From: Metellina segmentata
Taxonomy: Eukaryota > Arthropoda > Arachnida > Araneae > Tetragnathidae
Direction of reading: 5' to 3'
Assembly: GCA_947359465.1 (NCBI GenBank)
Contig: OX375873.1
Span: 93,579,978-93,643,977, forward strand
DNA: 64,000 nt
The position numbers and the translations under genes were made by a program. Below, in pieces: positions 48,739-59,687 of the stretch. Below the pieces are notes generated by a model, which was given only the letters and a program-made list of their open reading frames with translations, had not been told where the DNA came from and ran no database searches. Positions within the stretch are counted from its first letter, which is position 1. Each line of letters begins with the position of its first letter.

Positions 48739-50251
48739 CACTCACTGCCAAAATTTAAGCACGAAAGGTAAAATGCGAAAAAAAACGACAAGTACAGCTT
48801 TGAATGACCCGAAATGACTTATGAAATTAGCAAATAGGTTTATGTATGAAACAAAACCAAAAATTAAATACAAAAATGAAAACAATATTGAATTTTCATA
48901 AATTATAATATGAAATCATATTCGAGTCATTAACAAAATGATGTTTAAATCCGAAACAAATAAACAAAACCGACAATAATATGATATATGATCATCCATC
49001 ATCCTCATACAAAGTTTACATCGTGTGACCATGCTTTCCATCAGGTGATCAACCACCCCAGAGTCAAGTAATCGCCTTTCCTTCTGTAGAGGAGTTTGTA
49101 ACTCTGTGAGAGTAGCTACGGGTGGGAAACGTACAGACGCACGGCCAAGGGCATCTCAAATCTTTTCAATGGGATTAAGGTCGGGCGAGTACGCCGGCCA
49201 AACCATACGCGCAAGACTCTCACTCTCCAGGTAGTCGTTGACGATGCCAGCTCTATGCGGACGCGCATTACCATCCGTTAAAACGATAGAAGGACCAACT
49301 GCTACTGTGTACAATCTCACAGTGGGTTCTAGGACTTCATCCCGATAACGGACAGCCGTCACAGAATCCCGTCTATAGATGTGCAGGACGGTACGATATC
49401 CCAACGAAATACCGGCCCACACCATGATGCTTCCACCTCGGAATGCGTGATGTTCTAGGGCCGATTACGTGTGACTTGTTCTCTCCAGACCCTTACACGT
49501 TTTGATCTGGCTCCAGGGCAAATCTCGATTCATCCGTGAACAAATTATTAGCCCAATCATACATAGTTGAATTCACATGTTGCCGACACCATTTTAATCG
49601 TGCCCTTCTGGTTTGGACGGATAGAGGAACACAAACTCGTGGTATCCGGGTGTAGAGTTCATTCATGTGTAGCCTTCGGAGTACAGTAGTGGTAGATATC
49701 GTCTTACCAATGGACGTTGCAACCATAGATGTCACACGTGTGGAGTTTGCTCTTTGATTTAGCTTCACTACAACAGAAATATATCTATTTTACGCGGGGT
49801 TTGTAATCTTTATGTGGCCGACCACATGTCTTCCGACAGCTATTTGCCCTGTTTTAAACTGTTTCCATAATCGTGAATGATGAACGCCGAGGAAAAGACT
49901 AACATCAGTGATTGATTTCCCTGCTTCAAGGCGTCCCACAGAACGCCAGCGCTTACTATCTGCCCTTCGTTTTCTGGAAGCCATAGAAACACGTCTGTTT
50001 TTGAAAACTAATCGTACAAAAGTTCTAAACACTTTTTATCAGCACTTAAATGCAACTCCTCTAATCCTTCATAATGCTGGCTTCTTATACGACAACCTAT
50101 TTTGCATATTTCTCGACACGAAACCGCGATTTATTGTTACATAACACATTTGCATACTTCTATCTACCTCTGCAGCAAATTGCAACCTATCAAATTCAGA
50201 TTGGATTCTGTAAATAAACATTTTTATTTTCCATGCTTGTGGCAGTGAGTG
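48739..50251 (-). mobile_element. Tc1-like transposon with TIRs and TA duplication
   Basis: The left end begins CACTCACTGCCA and the right end is its inverse (TGGCAGTGAGTG). TA flanks both sides (48737-48738, 50252-50253). The 1513-bp length suits a complete Tc1-type element, and the interior codes on the minus strand for a broken transposase. Confidence 0.88.
49156..50032 (-). pseudogene. Tc1-like transposase, frameshifted and lacking a catalytic Asp
   Basis: Read on the minus strand the gene falls in three pieces. First is an N-terminal helix-turn-helix (MASRKRRADSKRWRSVGRLE with the GKSITDVSLFLGVHHSRLW segment). Next is a middle part (RRARLKWCRQHV, then NNLFTDESRF with the first catalytic Asp). 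Last is a C-terminal part (MVWAGISLGYRT, SIVLTDGNARPH, PAYSPDLNPIEKI). The DD34E signature is recognisable, but the second catalytic Asp, normally in a D-N-A-R-P-H block, is Gly here (TDGNARPH); the following Glu is kept. Frame changes or stops occur near 49780 and 49450 and a stop follows NPIEKI. Degenerate downstream coding continues to about 49060. A product would be inactive. Confidence 0.88.
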
Positions 50252-50289
50252 TATATATAAATTGGGACAGTGAAATTAGGACTCAGCGC

Positions 50290-50674
50290 CGAGGCCTACT
50301 GCACTATTTTGAATGACAGTGTTCTTCCTACTTTGTAGCAGTTTTGCGGGTTGGACCCATGATACTTCCAGGACGACAATGACAGCCGTAATGTTGCGAG
50401 GTTCACCATGTATTGGTACGGTGACAATGGGGTTAACCGAATGGACTGGCCTGTCCAGATCTCAGACCTGAACCCTATAGAGAACCTATGTAACCAGTTG
50501 GAAAGCCGAATTTAGAGATGCAACAAACGTCCAAAATCGGTAAAGGAATTTACATGTCTTCTGCAAGCCGAGTGGAAGAAAATGCTACTAGCCGTCATAC
50601 AAGGACTTGTGGAAAGCATGTCCCGCAGGGTTGATGCTGTAGTTGCCTCTCGTGGACGCTCTACTAACTATTGA
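50290..50674 (+). pseudogene. Tc1-like transposase, C-terminal fragment
   Basis: From 50366 a single frame reads FQDDNDSRNVARF, then WPVQISDLNPIENLCNQLES, a TAG stop at 50513-50515, and continues in frame through EWKKMLLAVIQGLVESMSRR to a natural-looking TGA at 50672-50674. The second Asp and the Glu are 34 residues apart, the DD34E spacing of Tc1. This is a different subfamily from the adjoining element at 48739-50251, lies on the opposite strand and begins only tens of bases beyond it, so two elements are abutted or nested. The N-terminal two thirds are absent. Confidence 0.85.
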
Positions 50675-50689
50675 ATATGAATAAATTTT

Positions 50690-50692
<3 letters not shown>

Positions 50693-50728
<36 letters not shown>
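50693..50728. repeat. (TA)n microsatellite
   Basis: About 17 TA units between the Tc1 fragment and the gypsy remnant. Confidence 0.96.
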
Positions 50729-50731
<3 letters not shown>

Positions 50732-50899
50732 TAGCCATTGTTTTTAAACAAAATTAATAAGAAGACGTAAGCTGAGTTAAGATGAGTACGACGTACATTG
50801 CAATTTCATTCCTGGACGTGTCTGTGGTGAAACAGAATTATTTCTGACTGATGATCTGTATTTACATCGAACGACTTCCGCGACAGCTGTAAATAAGAA

Positions 50900-51466
50900 G
50901 AAATTGACCACGTGCTCACCACAACAAGAGTTCCACGTAGCAATGGACAGGTTGAACGAATTCACGCAATTCTCATACCTGCACAAGCCAAACTTTCCAT
51001 AGATGACACAACAAAGTGGTATTAACATATTACTGATCGACAATGAATCCTCAACATTACAACAACGAGTAGCACAAAATATTTTCCTTTTGAGCTCATA
51101 ATTGATACTCAACTGAAAAAGAAGGAAGATGTGAAAATCATTCAAACACTCGAAGAATATCAGAATTGCGTCGTCCAAGACCGAGCAGACATGCGTCAGC
51201 AAAACATTACAAATATACAAGAAGAAAACCGCCGCCAATACAATCGCAAAAGAAATAAACCTAAAATCTACAAAATCGGTTTAATCGGAATTCAAGGAAC
51301 ACAATTTGGCTCCGGACTGAAACTTCGACCTAAATTTTTTTGCCTCTACGAAATAGTTAAAAGTGTAACCCAACGATCGCTACGATGTGAAAATATCGGT
51401 CAGCATGACGGCCCAAACAAGATGTCAACTGCTGTTGATTATATGAAACCATGCAATCCACGTTAA
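50900..51466 (+). pseudogene. Ty3/gypsy pol: integrase C-terminal end
   Basis: The last 110 codons are open (51131-51466): IIQTLEEYQNCVVQDRADMR, then NITNIQEENRRQYNRKRNKP, IGIQGTQFGSGLKLRPKFF, and a final PNKMSTAVDYMKPCNPR. This basic, chromodomain-free tail is typical of arthropod gypsy integrases. Upstream (about 50900-51130) weaker integrase-core matches lie in shifted frames, for example an SNGQVERIHAILIPA-like and a DDTTKWY-like stretch. The start of pol, gag and a 5' LTR are missing; the element seems cut off by the Tc1 and TA-repeat block on its left. Confidence 0.8.
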
Positions 51467-52226
51467 CACCTCATCTCACACAATTCTATTTCCAGTCTAT
51501 GAACAACTGCACAAATTTAGCATTTTCTTTTCCTTTCATCTTTTTTTGTGCTGAGGGGGCTGAGAACTTTTTATTTTGACCAAAAGACGAGATTTCACTT
51601 TCCAGTCAGACTGAATCTTTTTTTTTAGACATTTGAACAATGACAGCATCAGTTCCACTTCCAAATTATCATTTTGATGATAACGACGATGAATTTTGAA
51701 AACTATTTTACATTTTTTTTGGATGAGGAACTTTTATTTTTCTTTTGGAAAGACTCTGAGTTTGAGGACGTAAAGACGACATGCTCATGATGACTTTTTG
51801 AGTATACGACGACGGTTTTCGATGATATTACATGATAAGACGTGCTTTCCATTTCCCTTTTTTCTGTTTTGTCTTTTCAAATAACAGAAAATACCATTCC
51901 CTTAGCCAGGTGGTACTGTCCCATTAAGATGCCCGAGTGTGAGTATGTCATACTCACTTCTGACTGACTCATCATTCAAACACCGACTACATCTGGTGGC
52001 GAATCACGTAAACACACAGCTTCCTCATGGGCTGAATAACTTTTTCAGTAGTCGAACGATTAAGACGCAATTGTTAATGACAGACGGCCATCTCTTTCTT
52101 AGTGCTTTCCTGTTTGTAATTGTCCTTTCCCTAATTGTTTATGTTTAGTTAAACTTAATTTACCACATTTAAGAACTTCTCAGTGTTCCTTGAAGCCCTT
52201 GCCATACACTATCATTAAACTTCAAG
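51467..52226 (+). mobile_element. probable 3' untranslated region and 3' LTR remnant of the gypsy element
   Basis: Directly after the integrase stop comes a purine-rich run (GAGGGGGCTGAG, near 51554) and, near 51760, a GAGGACGTAAAGACGAC block. From about 51914 sequence starting TGTCCCATTAAGATGCCCGA could begin an LTR. No second LTR is in the window, so borders are uncertain. The mariner inserted at 52227 marks the right limit. Confidence 0.45.
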
Positions 52227-52228
52227 TA

Positions 52229-53555
52229 CAAGAGGGGTGTTCAAATGAAAAGGTACGAAACGTCGTGACAACGTAACCGTTAACATATTTGCCTATGCCG
52301 CTAGGGGAAAACGTAGCGAGACATCTAGGGATACAATTGGAAAAACTGGCGTGGATCGGAGCATGCGCAGGAGAGAGCAAAGGATCTTATAAAGAGCGAC
52401 GTCCAATTGACGCGGGAATGCGTGTGAAGACAGGATGGCGTTCACATTGCAAAATTCGATGATTGAAGAGCATCGAGGTGTTATCCGATACCTGACAGCG
52501 GAAGGTGTTAAACCGGCCGTTATTCATCGCCGAATGGTGGCCGTATACGGGAAAGACTGTGTGTCCGAAAAGTCAGTGAGAAAATGGAATGTTCGTTTTC
52601 GTGCAGGCCGTGAGAGTTTGGTTGATGACCCGAGACCAGGCCAGACAAACACAGTCATCACGGCCGATCTCATCGACAAGGTGGACGACCTAGTGAGAAG
52701 TGATTTGCGTGTCACATTGCGAATGTTGGCGGTGAAGGTGGATGTCAGCGTTGGAACAGTGTGGACAATTGTTCACTACAGGTTGCGTTATCGGAAGGTG
52801 TACGCGCAGTGGGTTCCGAAGCAGATCACCTACCAGCAAAAGGAACTGCGTAAGGGGCGAGCACTTCAACATCTGTTTCGGTATCATGAAGACCCCGCTA
52901 TCCTGGAGCAGATCGGCCCAGGTGATGAGAGTTGGTGCCATCACTACGTGCCAGAGACAAAGCGGGACAGCATGCAGTGGAATCATGCGTCGTCACCTCC
53001 CCCTAAAAAGCTCAAAGCCATGGCGTCAGCAGGGAAGGTGTTGCCCACCGTCTTTTTCGACGTCCAAGGTCCGCTATTTTTTGAATTCCTCTAGCACAGA
53101 AAAACCATTAACTCCGATGTGTACTGTGAGACACTCTGAAGCCTGCGCTGGTCCATCAAGAACAAAAGACCGAGGCTGCTCATGGAGGTTGTGGTTCTCC
53201 TCCATGATAACGTGCGTCCACACGTCTCCAGGGTCACACACGCGGAACTGGCCAAGTTCAAGTGGGAGCTGCTTGACCATCCGCCCTACAGCCTGGACAA
53301 GTCGCCCTGAGATTAACATGTGTTTGGTCTCTTGAAAAAACATCTCAACGGTAAGCGCTTCAACTCGTACGACGAACTCAAGGACGCTGTGAAGGACTGG
53401 GTCTCGTCACGGCCACAGGTATTCTGGAAACAAGGAATCCTTCAGCTCGTTAATCTATGGGATCGTTGTGCTCAGGCCTATGGTGTATAGTTTGAATAAA
53501 GTCTTCATTTATACCCACAGTGTCGTTTCGTACCTTTACATTTGAACAACCCTTG
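52229..53555 (+). mobile_element. mariner element with TIRs and TA target duplication
   Basis: The ends are inverted repeats of about 32-34 bp: the left starts CAAGAGGGGTGTTCAAATG and the right, read on the other strand, starts CAAGGGTTGTTCAAATG. Both continue into AAAGGTACGAAACG. A TA dinucleotide flanks each end (52227-52228 and 53556-53557), the target duplication of Tc1/mariner insertion. At 1327 bp it is about normal length for an autonomous mariner and holds a single transposase reading frame. Near-intact ends and only four stops suggest a fairly recent copy compared with other elements here. Confidence 0.93.
52435..53490 (+). pseudogene. mariner transposase, full length with four in-frame stops
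   Basis: The transposase would cut and paste the element by binding its terminal repeats. The frame is continuous for 352 codons from ATG 52435 to TAG 53488-53490, with no frameshift. N-terminal helix-turn-helix segments are visible (EKSVRKWNVRF; DDPRPGQ; LAVKVDVSVGTVWTIV), then the WVP motif (YAQWVPKQIT) and the catalytic domain. The first Asp is in GPGDESW, the second in LHDNVRPH, and the third follows after 34 positions in the SP-x-D block, a D34D spacing typical of mariner. Internal stops fall at 53092-53094, 53137-53139, 53308-53310 and 53314-53316, the last two inside the third catalytic block. The protein cannot be complete, but the first 219 residues remain open. Confidence 0.93.
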
Positions 53556-53557
53556 TA

Positions 53558-56500
53558 TATAAATGCATCAATATCAATAAATGGTAATGGGTGTTTAAAT
53601 TGACACATAGAGTTCCACAAAATATCCATTTCAAACTGAATGCCCTAGTGGAGTAAAAACAAATTTTAAATAAAACCTTCGCTGACTTTGTAATATTGTT
53701 GTTATAAAATGTTATAACTTGAATTTTGGAAAAATTGAATACTATTTTCTTAAATGTCAAAACATCGAAGTTCTCTAATTAATGAGTAGAAGCTATTCTT
53801 GTGCAACTTTGCAATCCAAAACTTTCGTAGAAATTAATTTTCTTTCTTAAAAACTTAAAATTGACTTTTGGTTTTTGTCTCTGTTTGAAAAATTGTAATC
53901 GATTGACTTTGTTTCTCCTGTATTGAGGACATTTAATTTGAAACGCTAGTTTACATGCTGGGTGTAATTTTCAAGAAAAAATGTATCTTCTGGAAAAGAA
54001 ATTAATTACAAAACAATATTTGTCAGTCTTTCATAGTGATGGTGAAGTTCGTAAATACCGCACAAGAGCGTGAAAAAATATTGACAGAAAAACTGGCTAC
54101 AATAATAAGCTGTAAGTTAGTCAATTTGTTCAAGTAATAAACACGCACACACTTGACGGGCATTCACAATCACTCAAACTCAAACTCGGCTAGTTTTATC
54201 TTACACTACAATGGATGTGTATGAATTAAAAAATATGAACGAATACAGCAACTATAAGTATTTCGTTTAAAGTAAATTCTAGAAGCTATAAAAATGTCAA
54301 ATGGTAGTTTTAAAGAATTAATTTCAACTCCCTTCTTATTTTTCTGCATTTACATATTTTACGATATTTGAATTTTTCTATAACAGAGCAAAAAGGGATT
54401 TTTCGGATAACGTTTAATCAACGTTTAACCAATTCAAACCGAATTAGTTGTCTTATAATGCAAACTTATATAAGTGAAATATACTTGGCAACTTATTCAG
54501 AAATAATTTTTGCTGCTATGGTGGTCGAGTAATCCCTACCGTGGATAAAATCTTTCTCAATATGGGATACTAGACTCATTGGATGAACCTTAAAAGATAA
54601 AAAATTAAATATAAATCCTCTGGAGCGTAATGAGAGCAATGTTGCTTTTAACCCACAATATACATACGATGACTGAATACCTATAGATATTGTTTATAAG
54701 AATCTTAAGAATGATTCTATAACTCAAGACTGTCAAAATAGGTTAGAATTAATGCTGCAAGTTGTTTAACGTATATACGCATGTGAATCTCTAGTAGGGT
54801 ATGTGTGTTTCATATTATAACCCATTAGTTTAAATTCATGAAATTCTGTCATAAGTTCAATCATATGAATTGGTAGAAAACTACTGATATAAGGGGGGGG
54901 GGAATTGGTATAAAAACTATGAAAGTAATTCTTTGAAAACGTGGTCAAGCCTTCTCAGGATTACATGAATATTATTCCTTTTGATGACAAGAAACTGTCA
55001 AGTAGTTTTATATTCTTATTTTGAGTTTACCAGCATACACTCAAATTCATTAATTGAATTCAATTCTTCATAGAAAGGCATTTTCTAATGTTAAACAAAA
55101 AATACACAGTTGAATAAACTTGATTTCAAAGTAGGGGTTCAGAACTTGTCTCTTCACCTATTTTGCCAAAACCAAAGCAGAAAAAAGTTCCTTTGCTTTT
55201 AATAGGTAAAAAACAAATTCGTATATTAAATCTTTATATTAGATGACACAGAAAATTATTAAGTGTGTAATCCGCGCAAGACGATAATATTGTTAAAAGC
55301 GAAAAAAATGTGTATAATATTTATTTATCTTATTTTTTATGCATTCTCCATACGTTTGCTTCTCTTTTCGACTTCTAGATATTCCATAAATATATATTCC
55401 AATAACCAATGAGTCGCTTCATAGTTTTTTTATAAACTTTCTTAATTAATTCTGAAAAGTAAAACACCCAAAATGCTGGCACATTTGAACCAAATTTATG
55501 TAACAGAAGAAAATAAAATTTAAGCTCTGCACATTTTAATTTTGTTGCCCAAACCACTTTCGAATATCTTGCGAAACTTCTCTATTGCTAAAGAGGCCGT
55601 GGGAACAAAATACAAAATTATTGCTGTCAAACATTAAAAATTCTGTAAATATTCTTCCTTCCGTGTATGTGCCAAAATAAAATAATAAATCTTTAAGAAT
55701 AAAAGTTGCATAACTATGAGTTTTGTATCGATTCGTCAATAAGTTAGATGCTACAGTACTTGTTATTGCATATTACCCAGTTCTTTTTTAATATGTATTA
55801 ATGTTTGCTTTTTTGTGATTTTGATGTGTGTGACAAAAATTTATCTGACATACTGCACGTAACCAGAAGTCTTCAGGTTGGTCAGCCTGGTTCTCTCTCA
55901 AAGAGTTAATATTTAAAACCTTTTCTAACCCCGCTTTTATGAAGTACTCACTAATAGAATTTCACTTATTAGTTTCAACTCTACGCAACAGATGGCAGTA
56001 CTTGATTAACTGATTTGGAATTGTTTTATTTCTAAATCGTAAATACAAAAAGAAATCATTTGTTTCGAGACCCTGAAAGTAGTGTTTATAAGAAAAAGAA
56101 AAGAACAATTGCCATTAGATAGTCTTGTTTTAACTTCTTCCATTCATTATAAATAATGTTGTATTTCGGGGAATGACATTTTAGTAAATAGTTAATGATA
56201 TGAAATATAGATGGCAGCACGAAAATTCTACATTGTTGATAAATGCGATTTGTGTGTGTTTGGGGGGCTAGTTATACATACAAATAATTTAATTCGCAAC
56301 ATTATACCAAAGACAAGTGTACATGGGCACACAAATTTTATCAGAATTTAAAATCCATTTAGAATAAAGGAAAAATTATTCCGTGACGAAAAAAATAAAT
56401 CATCATTAGAATAGAGGAAACTATGCTATAGAATTAAAATTTTTACACATTTCGTAGATCATGCTTTTCCAATTTTAAGAAAGGCATTTGTCTTAAATTA

Positions 56501-56929
56501 AATACATTTTGCTTTCATTAAACAACCAGTTAGTTTACTTTTGAAAATTTTACTCTGCCATTGGAATTTTAAAACTGATTCTTAAATGAAATCATAAATT
56601 TTCCAATTTTAGGAAGTTGGTGAAAAATGTCAACAGCTTACTTTTACTAAAATGTCACTATAATTTGAAGTTTTTTACATACTACGTCAATAAGTAAGCA
56701 CTATTTGGAAAAGATCTATGCAGATAAGAGACAATGGACAAAACTAAAATCCTGCAATAGACTGGAACTATATGTTAATTTTCAGATCCTTGGTACTGCT
56801 TGGGTTGGGTTTTCTCTACTCTAGTATCTTTGCATCACTAAACAAATATTAATCATAGCTCATTGGAAAAGGGTGAAATAATTTTATTTTTCTCAATAAG
56901 TGAACATGGTTGGTTGAAATTGGATTTAC
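53558..56929. other. AT-rich intergenic DNA, nothing recognised
   Basis: 3.4 kb without supported features, apart from a G-run near 54893 and a 16-bp match (54427-54442) to the 3' end of the Helitron-like element. Confidence 0.45.
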
Positions 56930-57400
56930 ATCATTGAATGAGTGACCGTCGCATCTGCTGTCGTTATGAACAAGCTTGGAACTTGCTGTAACAGTGTGAC
57001 TTTGCCCATGACAATGGGCATTGGTAACATGGAAAACCCTTCTCAGTCAGAGTTTACCTTTTCTAAATATCACACTCGATCTGGCCCCAACCCCACGACG
57101 ACATGTGTTTGGGAGACCCTCCACAGGTAGAAAACTACCACCAACCTGCTAGGGCCAGAACCTTTGGGTATGTGGATGGAAAAAGAGATACCACTAGCCT
57201 TGATGCTACCCTCACTGCTGTCAAAAATCCTAGGATAATGGGCAGTCTTGATGTTACCCTGGCTGTCCTAACTGCCAGGCCGCTGACCATTATTCTGTCC
57301 ACGCGATGCAGTGCTCCAGGTTATCATGGAAGGACATTCATAATCACCCGATGCATTTTTTGGTTATTTTTCTCATGGATTAAGATACTCATTCAATTTT
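56930..57400. other. GC-richer segment with unassigned short frames
   Basis: Two overlapping + frames (62 and 99 codons) with no recognised domain and no start or splice context. It immediately precedes the MITE at 57441. Possibly part of an unknown repeat. Confidence 0.3.
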
Positions 57401-57440
57401 GATTCCGAGATAAGGGGAAAAACTTTATTACACATTAATA

Positions 57441-57670
57441 CCGTTTACATGAGCCAAATACCCGGGTAAAAGGAGAGTTAAATCGGTTTTTTCTACTCCG
57501 CTTCACTTACGTGGGGAAAATTGCGAGGAAATACGTGGGTTGATTTCAATCCTATTCAAGTGCCGTGTTTTTGAGTTTACCCTCCTTTCCCATAGTGCAA
57601 CGCGGGTAATCTTCGAAAATCCCTTTCACCCTCGAATTACCCGGGTCGATTGGTTTGGTCATGTAAACGA
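57441..57670. mobile_element. MITE with inverted repeats
   Basis: Starts CCGTTTACATGAGCCAAA...ACCCGGGTAA and ends with the inverse, ACCCGGGT...TTTGGTCATGTAAACGA, about 230 bp with no coding region. The target duplication is unclear, so the superfamily is not assigned. Confidence 0.65.
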
Positions 57671-58859
57671 TACTATTGTGTTCAAATCGTTAGATAATGG
57701 ATTATGTCAGCCAACGTCACTAAACCCGTTGGCTATGTCACTTCTAAATTTGTAACTTTGTATCAGCAATCTTCCAGACAATACTGCACAATTCTTACCA
57801 GATATTTTGAAATCGCCCTCCGAAGATAGAATTCTTGATCCTATCCTGGTCCAGATGAATCTGATGATTGTTCTTGACGATGTCTTTCATGAGTGTGACC
57901 AGAAAGAGAACGTCGGACAGCTCTATTATTCGCAGCTGTTGCTGATGATCTCGATCAAAATTTTTGTCGTTTAAAAGAAATGTTACAAAAGTTTCAAATA
58001 TTGATTCGTTTCTTGGTCGTTAGTTCTGTATATAGCTTTATGTCTTTTTTCGTCGTTTTTATCTTCTATAGAAAGAAAACCAGAAATAGTCTCTTCTAGT
58101 AGTCGTAATCAAGCAATAAAATAAACGATTGATTTCAAACTATGCAAAAGGCTAAGCAAACTATTCAGTTTTGTAAACTTAATTGTAAGAATAAAATTTT
58201 TCTACTCCAGGGTGTTAGTTTAAATAGTTCCATTCGTATTAAATTATTAGGGGAAAAATGTGAGTACATTTAGAAAGCTATTTGAGTATTTTAGGCAGAA
58301 TTATAAGAAATCATCTACATATATATTTCTCTTACGTGGCACGCAAAAAAGACGTTATTTGTTTTCGCGTTTTGGCAACATTGTACGTTTCTTTGTTTAT
58401 CCCAAAGCCTCGCGCTTCAATTGAATTTATAGCGTTATCAGATGAAATTTTATTGAAAAAAAAATGAATTTTAGTCGAGCTGTTGCAGTAAATAATAGAA
58501 ATCAAAGAAAACGGAGGATCTTTTCAGGGTCATTTAAAAAAAAAGGTCCGTTTCGGGGCAAACTATTATAGTTCAACAAGACGCTTGCATTACAACTTTC
58601 GACAACAAACTCAATGAAAAAACGTGGTTGGCTCGAGTGCTGGATAAATGTACACACAACCAACATGCTGGGTTTTCAATTTCCAAATCAACGCTCACAT
58701 TTCGAGTCAAAATTTGCTCAGTTTCCATTTGAATTCTGATTCCAGAGGTACAGTAAATATCTTTTCTGAAAAACAGCATAAAATTTATATTTGAAAAATA
58801 TTTTTTTGGAATATCATATTTTGTTAACAATTCCTTCTGCTAAGACACATGTCTTCATT
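57671..58859. other. unrecognised DNA upstream of the hairpin-rich terminus
   Basis: May contain the body of the element ending at 58964, but no 5' boundary or coding region was found. 58965-59474 is likewise blank. Confidence 0.35.
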
Positions 58860-58964
58860 GATGCGAGCGAAGCGAGCATAGGTTCGCGCAGCGAACCAAT
58901 GAGGATTGCGAAGCAATCCTCTGGGGGTTGGCGAGCGTTAGCGAGCAGGGGGCGGGCCCCCTAG
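58860..58964 (+). mobile_element. hairpin-rich terminus, probably a Helitron-type 3' end
   Basis: About 100 bp of GC-rich DNA in AT-rich surroundings with three perfect hairpins: GGTTCGC-GCA-GCGAACC (58881-58897), GAGGATTGC-GAA-GCAATCCTC (58901-58921) and GGGGGC-GG-GCCCCC (58948-58961). Direct GCGAGC repeats lie between them. It ends in CTAG followed by T. Serial GAA-loop hairpins ending in CCCCCTAGT resemble Helitron-type 3' ends. The 5' end was not located. Confidence 0.5.
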
Positions 58965-59474
58965 TTATTATTTATATTGTGATGAAAGAATGATAAAAAA
59001 GAATATACTGATGCTTTACACACATATATATTGTAAATCTTGTTTTATGAATGAAACAGTTTTTATAATAAATGTAAGACAGTTTAAAGTTTCTGTATAT
59101 CTTTATCGCTGTGTGTGAATATTGGAACACAAAACATTCTTGTACTTGAGATACCTAGTTCCACTTGGCAAACTAATCATTTTCTGAAACTTGATTTAAT
59201 AACTTAACAAGCAATTGAAAATATATATCAACAGTTAAACTTCACTCAGCCTTGATAAAGTACAATTTTAAATTAATAGCTTTAAAATTTCTAACATTTC
59301 TTTAATCGTATTTAAAATATTTTTATCGTTTATTTAATTGATAAGTTTTAATACACGTATTCAGCTACACTTATAATATAGTTTTGAATTATACGAGTAA
59401 AACTAGAGAGCTTTCAAATAAAGAATTATATTAATTTATTTCTGCATATAATTTTAGATAGTTTCAATAACGGT

Positions 59475-59687
59475 AGCTCTCTTAATAGTATAGGAGATTA
59501 GCGTTTCTAGTTCGAAACTTGATCCAACTAGATTCTAGTGTATACAGGGGGGCTAATACACTAAAAATCTGTCGTGGCCCCAAATGTACTCATGATAATG
59601 TAGTGCGGATGTTTGGAGAAATCAAATAGGTCATTCTGATGGTACTCATGTGTCATTCAGCTCAGGTGTTCTGACCAGTGATGTGGA
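59475..59687 (+). mobile_element. SINE family A, diverged partial copy
   Basis: Head with CTAGTTCGAAACTTGATCC, then CTAAAAATCTGTCGTGG and CAGCTCAGGTGTTCTGACC. The tail is absent and joins a different repeat starting near 59680. Confidence 0.6.

Noticed and set aside
50777..51238. 153-codon minus-strand frame
   Set aside because: Antisense to the gypsy integrase remnant, whose + strand matches a known family.
52690..53343. Antisense and shifted frames of up to 197 codons over the mariner
   Set aside because: Shadows of the transposase frame; none has independent support.
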